64,000 nt of DNA. It comes from Pseudomonas sp. S30. GTDB lineage: Bacteria; Pseudomonadota; Gammaproteobacteria; Pseudomonadales; Pseudomonadaceae. The position numbers and the translations under genes are program-made. Below are positions 55,137 through 64,000 of the stretch, piece by piece; position 1 is the stretch's first letter, and each line of letters starts with the position of its first letter. Where the stretch lies: the NCBI RefSeq assembly GCF_016518545.1, contig NZ_JACVTO010000006.1, positions 1 through 64,000 on the forward strand. The letters are read 5' to 3'. The notes beneath the pieces are model-generated. The model saw only the letters and a program-made list of their open reading frames with translations. It was not told where the DNA came from and ran no database searches.

Positions 55137-56684
55137 TCAGTCCTTCAACTGCTCGGCCATTTGCCGAACCCGCTGCACGTCGGCCTTGGCGACCTTGGCC
55201 AGGCCGGTGCCGTAGTCGCTGTCGGCTTTGTAGAAGTAGGACAGCATGATGTAGCGGCTCTGTTCATCGGTGATCGCCAGGGCCTCGCCCAGGCTCTGGA
55301 TCAGGTCCTCGCGGTCCTTCTTGCCGTACGAGCGGAACAGCTCGCCGGTTTGCTTGAAATTCTGCTCGCGCTGGATCCTGGCCTGCTGGGTGGTACCGCT
55401 CAGGGGCACCTGCACGGCACGTGCGCTGGCCTGCTCTTCACGCGGTTGCAGGCGGCTGGGCTGATAGTTCACGCCGCTCTCGGTGTGCCCGGCGTTCATG
55501 GCACCATCCTGGTTGATGTTGTTGACTTCGCGACTTGGGCGGTTGACCGGCAGGCTCAGGCCATTGGCGCCGATGCGGTACATCTGCGTGTCGGCGTAGG
55601 CGAACAGGCGCCCTTGCAACAGGCGGTCCTCGGAGGGTTCGATGCCCGGCACCAGGTTCGACGGCGCCATGGCGACCTGCTCGGTCTCCTGGAAGAAGTT
55701 GTCGACGTTGCGGTCGAGCACCATCTGTCCGATCTTGCGCTCGGGTACGTCAGGCCAGATCTTGGTGGCGTCCAGTGGATCGAAGTCGAACTTGGCCAGG
55801 TCTTCGGGCTTGAGCACCTGGATATACAGGTCCCATTTGGGGAAGTTGCCCTTGCCGATGGCCGTGACCAGGTCGTGAGTCATGTGGCTGTAGTCGCGTG
55901 ACTGGATCTCGGCGACCTGGCGCGGGTCCAGGTTCTTCTGGCCCTGCAGGCTCTTCCAGTGGAATTTCACGTAGTGCACGTCGCCCTTGGCATTGACCAG
56001 TTTGTAGGCGTGGACGCTGTTGCCGTCCATCTCGCGATAGCTGGCCGGGGTGCCCTCGTTGGAGTACAGCAGGGTCAGGGTGCGGGTGGCTTCCGGGACA
56101 TGGGAGAAGAAGTCGAAGCGCCGCGAGTCGTCGTCCAGGTTGCTGCGTGGATCGGGCTTGAAGGCGTGGACCATGTCGGGGAACTTGATCGCATCGCGAA
56201 TGAAGAAGGTCGGGAAGTTGTTGCCGACCAGGTCCCAGTTGCCGTCGGCGGTGTAGAACTTGGTGGCGAAACCGCGCGGGTCTCGCAGGGTTTCCGGCGA
56301 ATGGTTGCCGTGCACGACGCTGGAGAAGCGCACGAACACCGGGGTATGTTCACCCTGGCGGAACACCTTGGCGGAGGTCAGGTCGCTGATGTCGGCGCTG
56401 GCGGTGAACTCGCCATGGGCACCCGTGCCCCGGGCATGCACCACGCGCTCGGGGATGCGCTCGCGGTCGAAACGTTGCAGTTTCTGCAGCAGTTGAACGT
56501 CCTGCAGCAGTACCGGGCCGTTGGCGCCGGCAGTCTGTGAATTCTGGTTGTCGCCCACCGGTGCGCCGCTGTCGCGGGTCAGCGGCGTCGCTTGCGCGGC
56601 ACCGGTGCAGAACAGGCTGGCAGAGAAACTGGCGGCCAGCAGAATGCGGCTAGCGGGATAGGGGGGCGTGGTGGAAGGCTTCAT
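55137..56684 (-). CDS. katB: Periplasmic monofunctional catalase (KatB type)
   Basis: This 515-residue heme catalase has a signal peptide (about 1-32, ending AQA). The active-site His is in RVVHARGTGAHGEF, the distal Asn in WDLVGNNFPTFFIRDAIKFPD and the proximal heme Tyr in RLFAYADTQMYRIG. It degrades hydrogen peroxide and is probably OxyR-controlled, as katB is elsewhere. It is transcribed with ankB. Confidence 0.95.
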   Translation of the reverse strand: MKPSTTPPYPASRILLAASFSASLFCTGAAQATPLTRDSGAPVGDNQNSQTAGANGPVLLQDVQLLQKLQRFDRERIPERVVHARGTGAHGEFTASADISDLTSAKVFRQGEHTPVFVRFSSVVHGNHSPETLRDPRGFATKFYTADGNWDLVGNNFPTFFIRDAIKFPDMVHAFKPDPRSNLDDDSRRFDFFSHVPEATRTLTLLYSNEGTPASYREMDGNSVHAYKLVNAKGDVHYVKFHWKSLQGQKNLDPRQVAEIQSRDYSHMTHDLVTAIGKGNFPKWDLYIQVLKPEDLAKFDFDPLDATKIWPDVPERKIGQMVLDRNVDNFFQETEQVAMAPSNLVPGIEPSEDRLLQGRLFAYADTQMYRIGANGLSLPVNRPSREVNNINQDGAMNAGHTESGVNYQPSRLQPREEQASARAVQVPLSGTTQQARIQREQNFKQTGELFRSYGKKDREDLIQSLGEALAITDEQSRYIMLSYFYKADSDYGTGLAKVAKADVQRVRQMAEQLKD

Positions 56685-56903
56685 GGCAGTACTCCTGAGA
56701 TCGCTCGTCGTTTTTATGCAACAGCAACCTTAAGGAACAGCGCGGCGTAGGCTAAATTGATTGAGTCAAACCAGCTCATAGAAGATTTTCATGACTCCAA
56801 TCGCATGTTTGGCCAACCCTGCGGTCATTTGCAGATAATTTCGCGTTCGCCGACCTATTCTCGAGGCTGGACTTCGCCGTACCCATGGAGGCTTGCCAGC
56901 CCG

Positions 56904-57779
56904 ATGACCCAGAACACTTGTCGAACATCGATGCCGCTGGTTTCGATCGTTGCGCCCTGTTACAACGCCGAATCCTACCTCCAGGCCGCACTGGACAGTA
57001 TTTTCGCTCAGGACTACCCGAACTTCGAAGTCATCATCGTCGACGATGGGTCTTCCGATCGCAGCGTCGACATGTTGCGGGCATTGCAGTCTCGGTACGA
57101 TTTCACCTTGCTCACCCAGCAGAATCAGGGCGTGAGCGGCGCACTCAACACGGGACTCAAGCACGCTCGAGGCGTGTACGTCGCCACTCCCGACCTGGAC
57201 GACATCATGCTTCCTCACTCGGTGAGCGTGCGCGCAGCCTACCTCGACGCTCATCCGCAGGTGGGCTGCGTAGGGGCGCTGATCACCTACATCGACCGCG
57301 ATGGGCATGACATCAAGACGCAGAAACGCAGCCGGATCAGAACATTCGATTTCGCCGAGATACTCCATGATGCGGTGGTGATCGGCGCGCCAGCCTGCCT
57401 GTATCGGATGGAGGCGATGCGGGCCGCGGGCTTCTACGACCCGGACATCAAGGTGCAGGATTTCCAGATGACCCTGCGCATCGCCGCCCAGGGTTACCCG
57501 ATCCATGAGCTGCCGGTGTGCGTGACCCGTTACCGTCGTCATCCGGACAATCTGTCACGCAAGTTCGAAGTGCTGCTCGAAGCAGACCTCAAAACCATTG
57601 AACCCTACCGTGACTGCCCCGGTTATGCCCATGGTCGTTCCGTGCTACTGCACAAGGCGCTCAAGTATGCAGTCGTCTCCGACAAGCCTCGCGCGTGGCG
57701 TCTGTTGCGGGAGATTCCTCTGAGCCACTACAACAGAACCACCTTCAGGCGCATCAGGCGCCTGATCTTCCACCGTTGA
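56904..57779 (+). CDS. Family 2 glycosyltransferase
   Basis: This 291-residue GT-A transferase starts PLVSIVAPCYNAESYLQAALDSIFAQDYPNFEVIIVDDGSSD. A DxD-like site follows (TPDLDDIMLP), and acceptor-side residues lie near 190-215. No membrane helix is seen. ATG at 56904 has GGAGG 12 bases upstream. It is 22 bases from the acetyltransferase and probably works with it on a surface glycan. No other polysaccharide genes are adjacent, so the acceptor is unknown. Confidence 0.88.
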   Translation: MTQNTCRTSMPLVSIVAPCYNAESYLQAALDSIFAQDYPNFEVIIVDDGSSDRSVDMLRALQSRYDFTLLTQQNQGVSGALNTGLKHARGVYVATPDLDDIMLPHSVSVRAAYLDAHPQVGCVGALITYIDRDGHDIKTQKRSRIRTFDFAEILHDAVVIGAPACLYRMEAMRAAGFYDPDIKVQDFQMTLRIAAQGYPIHELPVCVTRYRRHPDNLSRKFEVLLEADLKTIEPYRDCPGYAHGRSVLLHKALKYAVVSDKPRAWRLLREIPLSHYNRTTFRRIRRLIFHR

Positions 57780-57801
57780 AATCCTCGAGGAGCGCGTGGC
57801 A

Positions 57802-58425
57802 ATGAAGTTTTTCACGAACCTGCTCCAGCGCCGAGAGCGCAAGCGACTCCGGGCGATGGACAAGCTCGAGCGCGCCGCCGAGAAGATTCGTCTGCGCTAC
57901 CCACGCAGCACCGTGGGGGTGGGCAGCTATGGCATTCCCCAGGTCACCGAGTTCGGGGACGAGTCGGTACTGCGCATCGGCAACTACACCTCGATCGCGG
58001 CAGGGGTCCAGGTGCTGCTCGGCGGTGAACACCGTACCGACTGGCTGACCACCTATCCGTTCCCGGCGATGATAGAAGGCCTGGAAGACATCAAGGACTA
58101 CGCGCCGAGCAAGGGCGACGTGGTCATTGGCAGCGACTGCTGGATCTGCACCAACGCGGTGATCCTGTCGGGTGTGACCGTCGGCCACGGCGCCATCGTC
58201 GCGGCCGGGGCCATGGTCTCGCGCGATGTACCACCTTACGCGGTGGTGGGTGGTAATCCCTGCAAGTTCATCCGCTGGCGCTTCGATGAACCCGTGCGCC
58301 AAGCCCTGCTCGAAGCCGCCTGGTGGGACTGGCCGGTGGCGGAGGTCAAGCAGGTGGCGCGCCTGCTCAGCAGTGCCGACCTCGATGGCCTGCTCGAGTA
58401 CATCGAGGCACGCCGGGCGCGCTGA
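57802..58425 (+). CDS. Hexapeptide-repeat (CatB-like) acetyltransferase
   Basis: This 207-residue left-handed beta-helix acyltransferase has VGSYGIPQVTEFGDESVLRIGNYTSIAAGVQVLLGGEH and the coil region GDVVIGSDCWICTNAVILSGVTVGHGAIVAAGAMVSRDVPPYAVVGGNPCKFI. It resembles xenobiotic and sugar O-acetyltransferases. ATG at 57802 (nine bases after GAGGAG) is preferred over GTG at 57796. Confidence 0.88.
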   Translation: MKFFTNLLQRRERKRLRAMDKLERAAEKIRLRYPRSTVGVGSYGIPQVTEFGDESVLRIGNYTSIAAGVQVLLGGEHRTDWLTTYPFPAMIEGLEDIKDYAPSKGDVVIGSDCWICTNAVILSGVTVGHGAIVAAGAMVSRDVPPYAVVGGNPCKFIRWRFDEPVRQALLEAAWWDWPVAEVKQVARLLSSADLDGLLEYIEARRAR

Positions 58426-58569
58426 GTCATCCTGACACCGTTTTCCGGGGTTCCAGCCGCTAGAAAATCTGACCCACCGCAGCGCCCTGGCCGTCGGGAA
58501 TGCTAATCTTGCACTCCCGGCGCAGGTGCTGCGCCCTCCCAGCCCTATGGACAGCAATCGGTTCTATTC

Positions 58570-60081
58570 ATGAAGAAATCAGTAGGCATCCTTTCCGGCC
58601 TGGCCGTCGCCATCGCCGTCGTCACCATCGCTGGCGCCTGGTACACCGGCAAGCAGTTGCCCGCGGAGCTTGAGCAATCCATCGCGCGCGGCAATGCCGA
58701 ATTGCAGAAGGCACTGGTCGGCACCGGCGGCACCATGACCATCGAACTCGTCTCGCTGGACCAGCACCTGTTCACCAGCGAGGCGAAATACCGCCTCAAG
58801 GCCCGCGACCTGCGCCTCAGCCAAGGCGAGCCGGTGAGCTTCGAGGTCGGCGTCGACGATCACATCGAGCATGGTCCTTTCCCATGGTCGCGGGTCAAGA
58901 CCCTCAAGCTGCTGCCGGTCATGGCCGTCAGCAACAGTCGTTTGCAGAAGGACGATACCACCGCCGACTGGTTCGCCGCCGCCGGCGACAAGACGCCGGT
59001 CACCGGCCAGGTCACTCTGGGTTATGCCGGCGGCGTGCAGAGCGACATCGCGCTGGCGCCGGTCAAGCTGGACGAAGGCGACGGCAACCTCATGGACTTC
59101 GGCGGCATGCAACTGCTGCTCAAGGGCGACAAGGAAGGCAAGTCGCTCGACATCCACGGTGAAGCCCCGCGCCTGGACATGACCCTGGTGGGTGACGACC
59201 ATCCGCCGATCAAACTGCAGGCCAATGGTTTCAGGATCGGTGGCAAGCTCGACAGCACCGCTCACGACATGATCTACGTGGGCCACCTCGACCTGTACCT
59301 GGCCGATCTGCAGGCCACCCTCGGGCCCAAGCAGGACGTACTGCTGCTTAAAGGGCTGGAGCAGAACAGCGTGTACAGCGCCGAGGGTCAGGACCGGGTG
59401 GGCGGTCGTCTGGAGTACAAGGTCTCCGACATCACCTATGCCGGCCGCCAGGTGGGCAGCGGCCAGATGGTGATGAGCATGAAGTCGATCAACATGGCCG
59501 CCGCCCAGGCATTGGCCGATTGGTACCAGGCCAAGGCGCCGCAGATGCAGGCGGCGGCTGCCCAGGGTCAGCAGGGCCTGCCGGCCCTTGACATGACGCC
59601 CGAAGAGAAGGCCATGGTGCAGACGCACTTGCAGAAGCTGTTGGCCGACAAGCCGCAATTCGCCCTGGAAGACCTGTCGTTCAAGACCGCCAACGGCCAG
59701 AGCCGCTTCAACATGACCATGGACTTCGCCAACCCGGCGTCCTTCGATCTGCCGCCCGATCAATTGATGAAACAGTTGATCGCCCGGCTGCAGAGCAAGC
59801 TCACCGTGTCCAAGGCGATGGTCGGCGACCTCACCACCCTGCAGGCGCTGCTCGATGGTCAGAGCGACCCCCAGGCCATTGCCCAGCAGTCCAGCCAGGC
59901 TGGCGAAATGCTTGGGGTGATGGCTCTGCAAAGCGGCATGGCGACCGTGGAAGGCAACGATGTGGTGTCGAGCCTTAACTATGCCGATGGCATGGTCGAG
60001 CTCAACGGCAGGAAGATGCCCGTGGAAGACTTCGTGATGATGATGAGCGCGCAACTGGCGGTGTTGTCGCCGCAAGGCTGA
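58570..60081 (+). CDS. DUF945 (YdgA-like) family protein
   Basis: This 503-residue protein has an N-terminal signal or anchor helix (about 5-24, SVGILSGLAVAIAVVTIAGAW) and the family opening TGKQLPAELEQSIARGNAELQK. The long beta-rich periplasmic body resembles AsmA/DUF945 proteins. The function is unknown. It is not obviously in an operon with its neighbours. Confidence 0.85.
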   Translation: MKKSVGILSGLAVAIAVVTIAGAWYTGKQLPAELEQSIARGNAELQKALVGTGGTMTIELVSLDQHLFTSEAKYRLKARDLRLSQGEPVSFEVGVDDHIEHGPFPWSRVKTLKLLPVMAVSNSRLQKDDTTADWFAAAGDKTPVTGQVTLGYAGGVQSDIALAPVKLDEGDGNLMDFGGMQLLLKGDKEGKSLDIHGEAPRLDMTLVGDDHPPIKLQANGFRIGGKLDSTAHDMIYVGHLDLYLADLQATLGPKQDVLLLKGLEQNSVYSAEGQDRVGGRLEYKVSDITYAGRQVGSGQMVMSMKSINMAAAQALADWYQAKAPQMQAAAAQGQQGLPALDMTPEEKAMVQTHLQKLLADKPQFALEDLSFKTANGQSRFNMTMDFANPASFDLPPDQLMKQLIARLQSKLTVSKAMVGDLTTLQALLDGQSDPQAIAQQSSQAGEMLGVMALQSGMATVEGNDVVSSLNYADGMVELNGRKMPVEDFVMMMSAQLAVLSPQG

Positions 60082-60329
60082 CACGCGCCTGGCACGCGGT
60101 GCCCGCCCGCCCGCAACCTTCGGCGCCCTGCCGTTGGGTGCGGGCGGCTGCGTTGCGTCGAAAAAGCGCTTTTGCATTGCCTCGATTGCCTGTAGCCTTC
60201 GCCGTCCGATAACAATCCGCGCCCGCAGAGGGGCCGCGATCACCCGTCATCAGGGGTGTGCGGCACATTTAGCCGATCTGCGCAGGCCGGGTGATCCACT
60301 CGATCGACGCGCACGCAGGTCCAGCGATC

Positions 60330-61388
60330 ATGACCCAGATTTCCGAACGTCTCCTGGTTCAAGCCCACCTTGACGCCAAGCAACCCCATCCGCTGAGCCC
60401 CGAGCAGGAGGCCGATTATCGCGCCGCCATCGCTGCCGAGCTCAAGGCGCAGAATGCGGTGCTGGTCGCCCATTTCTATTGCGATCCGGTGATCCAGGCA
60501 TTGGCCGAGCAGACCGGCGGTTGCGTTTCCGACTCGCTGGAAATGGCCCGCTTCGGCAACCACCATCCAGCCGAGACGGTCGTGGTGGCCGGGGTGCGGT
60601 TCATGGGCGAGACGGCGAAGATTCTCACGCCGGACAAGCGCATCCTCATGCCCACGCTGGAGGCGACCTGCTCCCTGGACCTGGGATGCCCGGTGGAGGC
60701 GTTCTCGGCGTTCTGCGATCAGCATCCGGAACGAACCGTGGTGGTCTATGCCAATACCTCGGCAGCCGTGAAGGCGCGTGCCGACTGGGTGGTGACGTCC
60801 AGCTGCGCCCTGGAAATCGTCGAGAGCCTGATGGACAACGGCGAGACGTTCATCTGGGGGCCGGACCAGCACCTGGGCCGCTACATCCAGAAGCAGACCG
60901 GTGCCGACATGCTGCTGTGGGATGGCGCTTGCATCGTCCACGAAGAGTTCAAGTCGCGGCAGTTGGCCGATATGAAGGCCCTGTACCCGGATGCCGCCGT
61001 GCTGGTGCACCCGGAGTCGCCGGAGTCGGTGATCGAGCTGGCCGATGCCGTAGGTTCCACCAGCCAATTGATCAAGGCGGCGCAGACGCTGCCCAACACC
61101 CGGTTCATCGTCGCCACCGACCGCGGCATTTTCTACAAGATGCAGCAGTTGTGTCCGGACAAGGAGTTCATCGAGGCGCCGACGGCTGGTAACGGCGCTG
61201 CCTGCCGCAGTTGCGCCCATTGCCCCTGGATGGCGATGAACACCCTGGAGCGCACCCTCGATTGCCTGCGCCATGGCAGCAACGAGATCTTCGTCGAACC
61301 GGCGCTGATTCCCCGGGCGATCAAGCCGCTCAGGCGGATGCTGGACTTCACCCAGGCAGCGCGACTGAAGCTGTCGGGCAACGCCTGA
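60330..61388 (+). CDS. nadA: Quinolinate synthase NadA
   Basis: This 352-residue enzyme condenses iminoaspartate and dihydroxyacetone phosphate to quinolinate for NAD synthesis. The three 4Fe-4S ligands are in [25 protein letters not shown] and [18 protein letters not shown] at 60330 gives the usual [11 protein letters not shown] start; 60291 is a weaker alternative. Confidence 0.96.
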   Translation: MTQISERLLVQAHLDAKQPHPLSPEQEADYRAAIAAELKAQNAVLVAHFYCDPVIQALAEQTGGCVSDSLEMARFGNHHPAETVVVAGVRFMGETAKILTPDKRILMPTLEATCSLDLGCPVEAFSAFCDQHPERTVVVYANTSAAVKARADWVVTSSCALEIVESLMDNGETFIWGPDQHLGRYIQKQTGADMLLWDGACIVHEEFKSRQLADMKALYPDAAVLVHPESPESVIELADAVGSTSQLIKAAQTLPNTRFIVATDRGIFYKMQQLCPDKEFIEAPTAGNGAACRSCAHCPWMAMNTLERTLDCLRHGSNEIFVEPALIPRAIKPLRRMLDFTQAARLKLSGNA

Positions 61389-61396
61389 CACGCCAT

Positions 61397-61421
61397 TGAA
61401 AAGGGCCGCTGCTGCGGCCCT
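61397..61421 (-). terminator. Terminator between convergent nadA and M48 protease genes
   Basis: Arms GGGCCGC and GCGGCCC with loop TGCT are followed, on the minus strand, by TTTTCAA. It lies in the 40-base convergent gap. Confidence 0.65.
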
Positions 61422-61428
61422 GGGTTCA

Positions 61429-62862
61429 TCAGCGCATCATCTCCTTGACCATGCGCTGCTGCTCCATGATCTCCCGCTGGCGCTGATCGATCTGCGAGGC
61501 CAGGGGGAAATTGCTGCCGGCTCGGCGCTTGGCGAAGTCAAGTTGCTGAATCGCCTGGTCGAAGTCGCCCACCAGGGTGAAGTATTCGGCCCGTGCCCGA
61601 TGCAGGCCGATGGTGTTGCCCGACAGGCCACGGACTTCGGCTACGTCGTACCAGACATCCGGATCGTCCGGACGGTTCTTGACCAGATCGTCCAGCACTT
61701 TCTCCGCCTCTGCCGGCTTGTTCTGCTTGACCAGAAGGTCGGCGCGCACCTGTTTCAGGGGATAGTTGCCCGGATACAGCCCTTGCATGCGCTCGGCGCG
61801 CTGCTGGGCATCGGCCAGGCGGTTGCTGGTGATGTCCAGGTCGATCTGCGCCAGGTTGTAGGTGATGTCGTTGGGCGCCTTGGCCAGCAGCGGCTTGAGG
61901 TTTTCGCGCGCCTCGTTCAGTTGGCCACCCTTGATCTGCGCCAGCGCCAGACCGTAGCGGGCGGCGTCCATTGCGGGCGTTTCGTCCAACTGGGCACGGA
62001 ACCGCTTGGCCGCCAGGCCCGGCGTACCCTCGTAGGTGAGGGCCACGCGAGCGCGAATCAGCTGGTAGCGCAGGCTGTCCTCGACACCCCCCTTGGGCGC
62101 CTGTTCGGCGCGGTTGCGGGTGTCGGCGATACGTGACTCGGTCACCGGGTGCGTCAGCAGGAATTCGGGTGGCTTGGCGTCGTAGCGGTACTGGCGCGCC
62201 AGGCGCTCGAACATGCTGGGCATGTTGCGCGGATCGTAACCGGCTTTCTCCAGGTTGAGGATGCCGATACGGTCGGCCTCCTGCTCGTTTTGCCGGGAGA
62301 AGCGGCGTTGCTCCTGGATGGCGGCCGCCTGGGTGCCGGCGATCACTCCGATGCCCGCATCACCACCACCACCTGCGGCCAGCACGATACCGGCCAGCAA
62401 TGCGGCCATCATCGGCAACTGCATGCGTTGCTGGGCCTCGACCCCGCGGGCGAAGTGACGCTGGGAAAGGTGCGCCAGTTCGTGGGCCAGCACCGAGGCG
62501 TATTCACCCTCGGTCTTGGCGTTGAGGAACAGCCCGCCGTTGACCCCGACGATGCCGCCAGGAGCGGCGAACGCATTGAGCTCGCGGCTGTCGATGAGGA
62601 TGAATTCCAGTCGGCGGTCCTGCAACTGGCTGGTTTCGGCCAGCCGGTACACGCTGGTTTCCACGTAGTCCTTGAGCTGCGGATCGTTGAGCTGGTTGAC
62701 CTGACCACGCAGCAGGCTCAGCCAGGCGCGGCCCAGTTGATGCTCCTGCTGGGGCGAGACGATGGCGGAGCTGGCGTCACCCAGCGACGGCAGGTCGTCG
62801 GCATGGCCGGGGAGGGCCATGAGGCAGGCCAGCGTCAGCAGGGTAGGGCGCAGTAGGTTCAT
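61429..62862 (-). CDS. BepA-like periplasmic M48 metalloprotease with TPR domain
   Basis: This 477-residue protein has a signal peptide (about 1-21, ending GHA), a zinc metalloprotease domain with VLAHELAHLSQRHF (HExxH) and third-ligand Glu in NEQEADRIGI, and a C-terminal TPR region (about 300-460). The E. coli relative BepA (YfgC) checks LptD and BAM assembly and degrades stalled intermediates. Confidence 0.92.
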   Translation of the reverse strand: MNLLRPTLLTLACLMALPGHADDLPSLGDASSAIVSPQQEHQLGRAWLSLLRGQVNQLNDPQLKDYVETSVYRLAETSQLQDRRLEFILIDSRELNAFAAPGGIVGVNGGLFLNAKTEGEYASVLAHELAHLSQRHFARGVEAQQRMQLPMMAALLAGIVLAAGGGGDAGIGVIAGTQAAAIQEQRRFSRQNEQEADRIGILNLEKAGYDPRNMPSMFERLARQYRYDAKPPEFLLTHPVTESRIADTRNRAEQAPKGGVEDSLRYQLIRARVALTYEGTPGLAAKRFRAQLDETPAMDAARYGLALAQIKGGQLNEARENLKPLLAKAPNDITYNLAQIDLDITSNRLADAQQRAERMQGLYPGNYPLKQVRADLLVKQNKPAEAEKVLDDLVKNRPDDPDVWYDVAEVRGLSGNTIGLHRARAEYFTLVGDFDQAIQQLDFAKRRAGSNFPLASQIDQRQREIMEQQRMVKEMMR

Positions 62863-62971
62863 GCACGAAGCTCGCGTCGATCAAAGCGCTTACTGTAGCC
62901 CGCTCGCACCACGCCGACCAGTGCAGGTATCCTAGCCGCATCGCTTGCCGTCACATCCCTGGAGCTCCTCG

Positions 62972-63211
62972 ATGACCGATACCCCGACCTGCACCGCCGA
63001 ACTGGACGCGTGCGGGCTGAACTGCCCGCTGCCGCTGCTCAAGGCCAAGATGGCGCTCAACCGCCTGAGCAGCGGCGAAGTGCTGAAGGTGGTGGCCACC
63101 GATGCCGGCTCGCAACGTGATTTCCGCACCTTCGCGCAGCTGTCCGGCCACGCCCTGCTGGCCGAAGCCGTCGAGGCCGGGGTCTATTCCTACTGGCTGC
63201 GCAAAGCCTGA
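62972..63211 (+). CDS. tusA: Sulfur carrier protein TusA family
   Basis: This 79-residue protein has the sulfur-accepting Cys in AELDACGLNCPLPLLKAKMALN (the CPxP motif of the family). It transfers sulfur, for example to tRNA thiolation or molybdopterin pathways. ATG at 62972 follows GGAGC. The AI-2E permease starts 23 bases after it. Confidence 0.92.
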   Translation: MTDTPTCTAELDACGLNCPLPLLKAKMALNRLSSGEVLKVVATDAGSQRDFRTFAQLSGHALLAEAVEAGVYSYWLRKA

Positions 63212-63234
63212 CTCTTTTTCTGCAAGGATCGTCG

Positions 63235-64000
63235 ATGTTCAAGGTGCTTCGCGACTGGATGCAGCGTTACTTCTCCGATGAGGAGGCAGTGGTGCTGGCG
63301 GTGCTGTTGTTCCTGGCTTTCACCGTGGTGCTGACGCTCGGAGGCATGCTCGCGCCGGTGCTGGCCGGCCTGGTGCTGGCCTTTCTCATGCAGGGCATGG
63401 TCAATGCCCTCGAGCGCTTCAAGGTGCCGTCGCGCCTGGCGGTCTGGCTGGTGTTCGCGCTGTTCATGGGTGCCCTGGCGGTGTTCTTGCTGGTGCTGGT
63501 GCCGCTGTTGTGGCACCAGTTGATCACGCTGTTCAACGAACTGCCGGGCATGCTCGCCAAATGGCAGTCGTTGTTGCTGCTGCTGCCCGAGCGCTATCCG
63601 CACCTGGTGTCCGACGAGCAGGTGCTGCGGGCCATCGAGTCGGTGCGCGGGGAAATCGGCAAGTTCGGCCAGTGGGCCCTGACCTTTTCCCTGTCGAGCC
63701 TGCCCTTGCTGGTCAACGCCATGATCTACCTGGTGCTGGTGCCGATTCTGGTGTTCTTCTTTCTCAAGGACCGTGAGCTGATCGCGCGCTGGGTCAGCGG
63801 TTACCTGCCGCGCGAGCGCACCCTGCTGACCCGCGTGGGCGATGAAATGAACCGGCAGATCGCCAACTACATCCGCGGCAAGGGCATCGAGATCCTGATC
63901 TGCGGCATCGCCACCTACATCGCGTTCATCACCCTCGGCCTGAACTATGCCGCCTTGCTGGCGCTGCTGGTGGGGCTGTCGGTGGTGGTGCCCTACGTGG
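63235..64000 (+). CDS. AI-2E family transporter (PerM-like), partial
   Basis: The first 255 residues are visible before the window ends. Hydrophobic segments (about 18-38, 40-58, 70-98, 152-180 and 218-255) and the motif FFFLKDRELIARWVSGYLPRERTLLTRVGDEMNRQIANYIRGKGIEILICG match the PF01594 family of inner-membrane exporters and permeases. The ATG at 63235 follows AAGGATCG. The substrate is unknown. Confidence 0.9.
   Translation, partial: MFKVLRDWMQRYFSDEEAVVLAVLLFLAFTVVLTLGGMLAPVLAGLVLAFLMQGMVNALERFKVPSRLAVWLVFALFMGALAVFLLVLVPLLWHQLITLFNELPGMLAKWQSLLLLLPERYPHLVSDEQVLRAIESVRGEIGKFGQWALTFSLSSLPLLVNAMIYLVLVPILVFFFLKDRELIARWVSGYLPRERTLLTRVGDEMNRQIANYIRGKGIEILICGIATYIAFITLGLNYAALLALLVGLSVVVPYV

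Noticed and set aside
58579..60243. Long minus-strand frame opposite the DUF945 gene
   Set aside because: It has His- and Gln-rich antisense composition; the plus-strand protein has a signal and family features.

Overview
The window is a chromosomal segment of a Pseudomonas, most likely of the P. putida group. The evidence is high GC with strong GC3 bias and the gene order oprD-type porin, HIT, slyX, cold-shock membrane protein, dps, fmdB-like, aspS, yebC, ruvCAB, ybgC, tolQRAB, oprL, cpoB, queE, queC, tRNA-Lys. I see no rRNA, CRISPR array, insertion sequence, integrase or phage module.

Region by region. (1) 1-17.3 kb is conserved core: an outer-membrane porin, stress and translation genes, Holliday-junction resolution (RuvABC), the complete Tol-Pal envelope system and queuosine-precursor genes, closed by tRNA-Lys(TTT) with its own promoter and terminator. 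(2) 17.3-21.5 kb looks accessory and lower in GC. A class II aldolase, a DapA-family lyase and an orphan glutamine amidotransferase form one operon, divergent from an XRE-cupin regulator across an intergenic region full of GTGTCAT-type half-sites. The substrate is unknown. (3) 21.5-28.2 kb holds a LysR regulator divergent from a four-gene sugar-acid operon: GguC/AraD1-type dehydratase, MFS sugar-acid permease, UxaA/GarD-family dehydratase and 2-oxoglutarate semialdehyde dehydrogenase. It should feed aldarate or pentonate carbon into 2-oxoglutarate and carries an Hfq/Crc-type CA motif beside its first ribosome binding site. (4) 28.5-31.7 kb encodes exported proteins: a cupin, an SMP-30 lactonase and a PL1 pectate lyase.

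(5) 31.8-41.9 kb is a complete type II secretion system in the gene order J-H-C-I-G-K-L-M-D-E-F, which is the order of the P. aeruginosa Hxc system. Its secretin is a lipoprotein, as in HxcQ. There is no prepilin peptidase, so PilD must act in trans. (6) 42-51.4 kb is a phosphorus-scavenging block: a six-gene operon exbD-tonB-TonB receptor-exbB-5'-nucleotidase-AcpA/PLC-type phosphatase, divergent from a Tat-exported PhoD phosphatase. With the secretion system it reads as a phosphate-starvation locus.

(7) 51.4-54.3 kb carries the folate- and cobalamin-independent methionine synthase pair MesD and MesX (DUF1852) followed by a flavin reductase, with a MetR-type palindrome upstream. This is the most interesting small system in the window. 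(8) 54.5-56.7 kb is periplasmic catalase with an ankyrin protein (katB-ankB type). (9) 56.9-64 kb holds a family 2 glycosyltransferase, a hexapeptide acetyltransferase, a DUF945 protein, nadA, a BepA-like M48 protease, tusA and the start of an AI-2E family permease cut by the window end.

Functions were assigned by reading the translated proteins and recalling families; no database search was possible.
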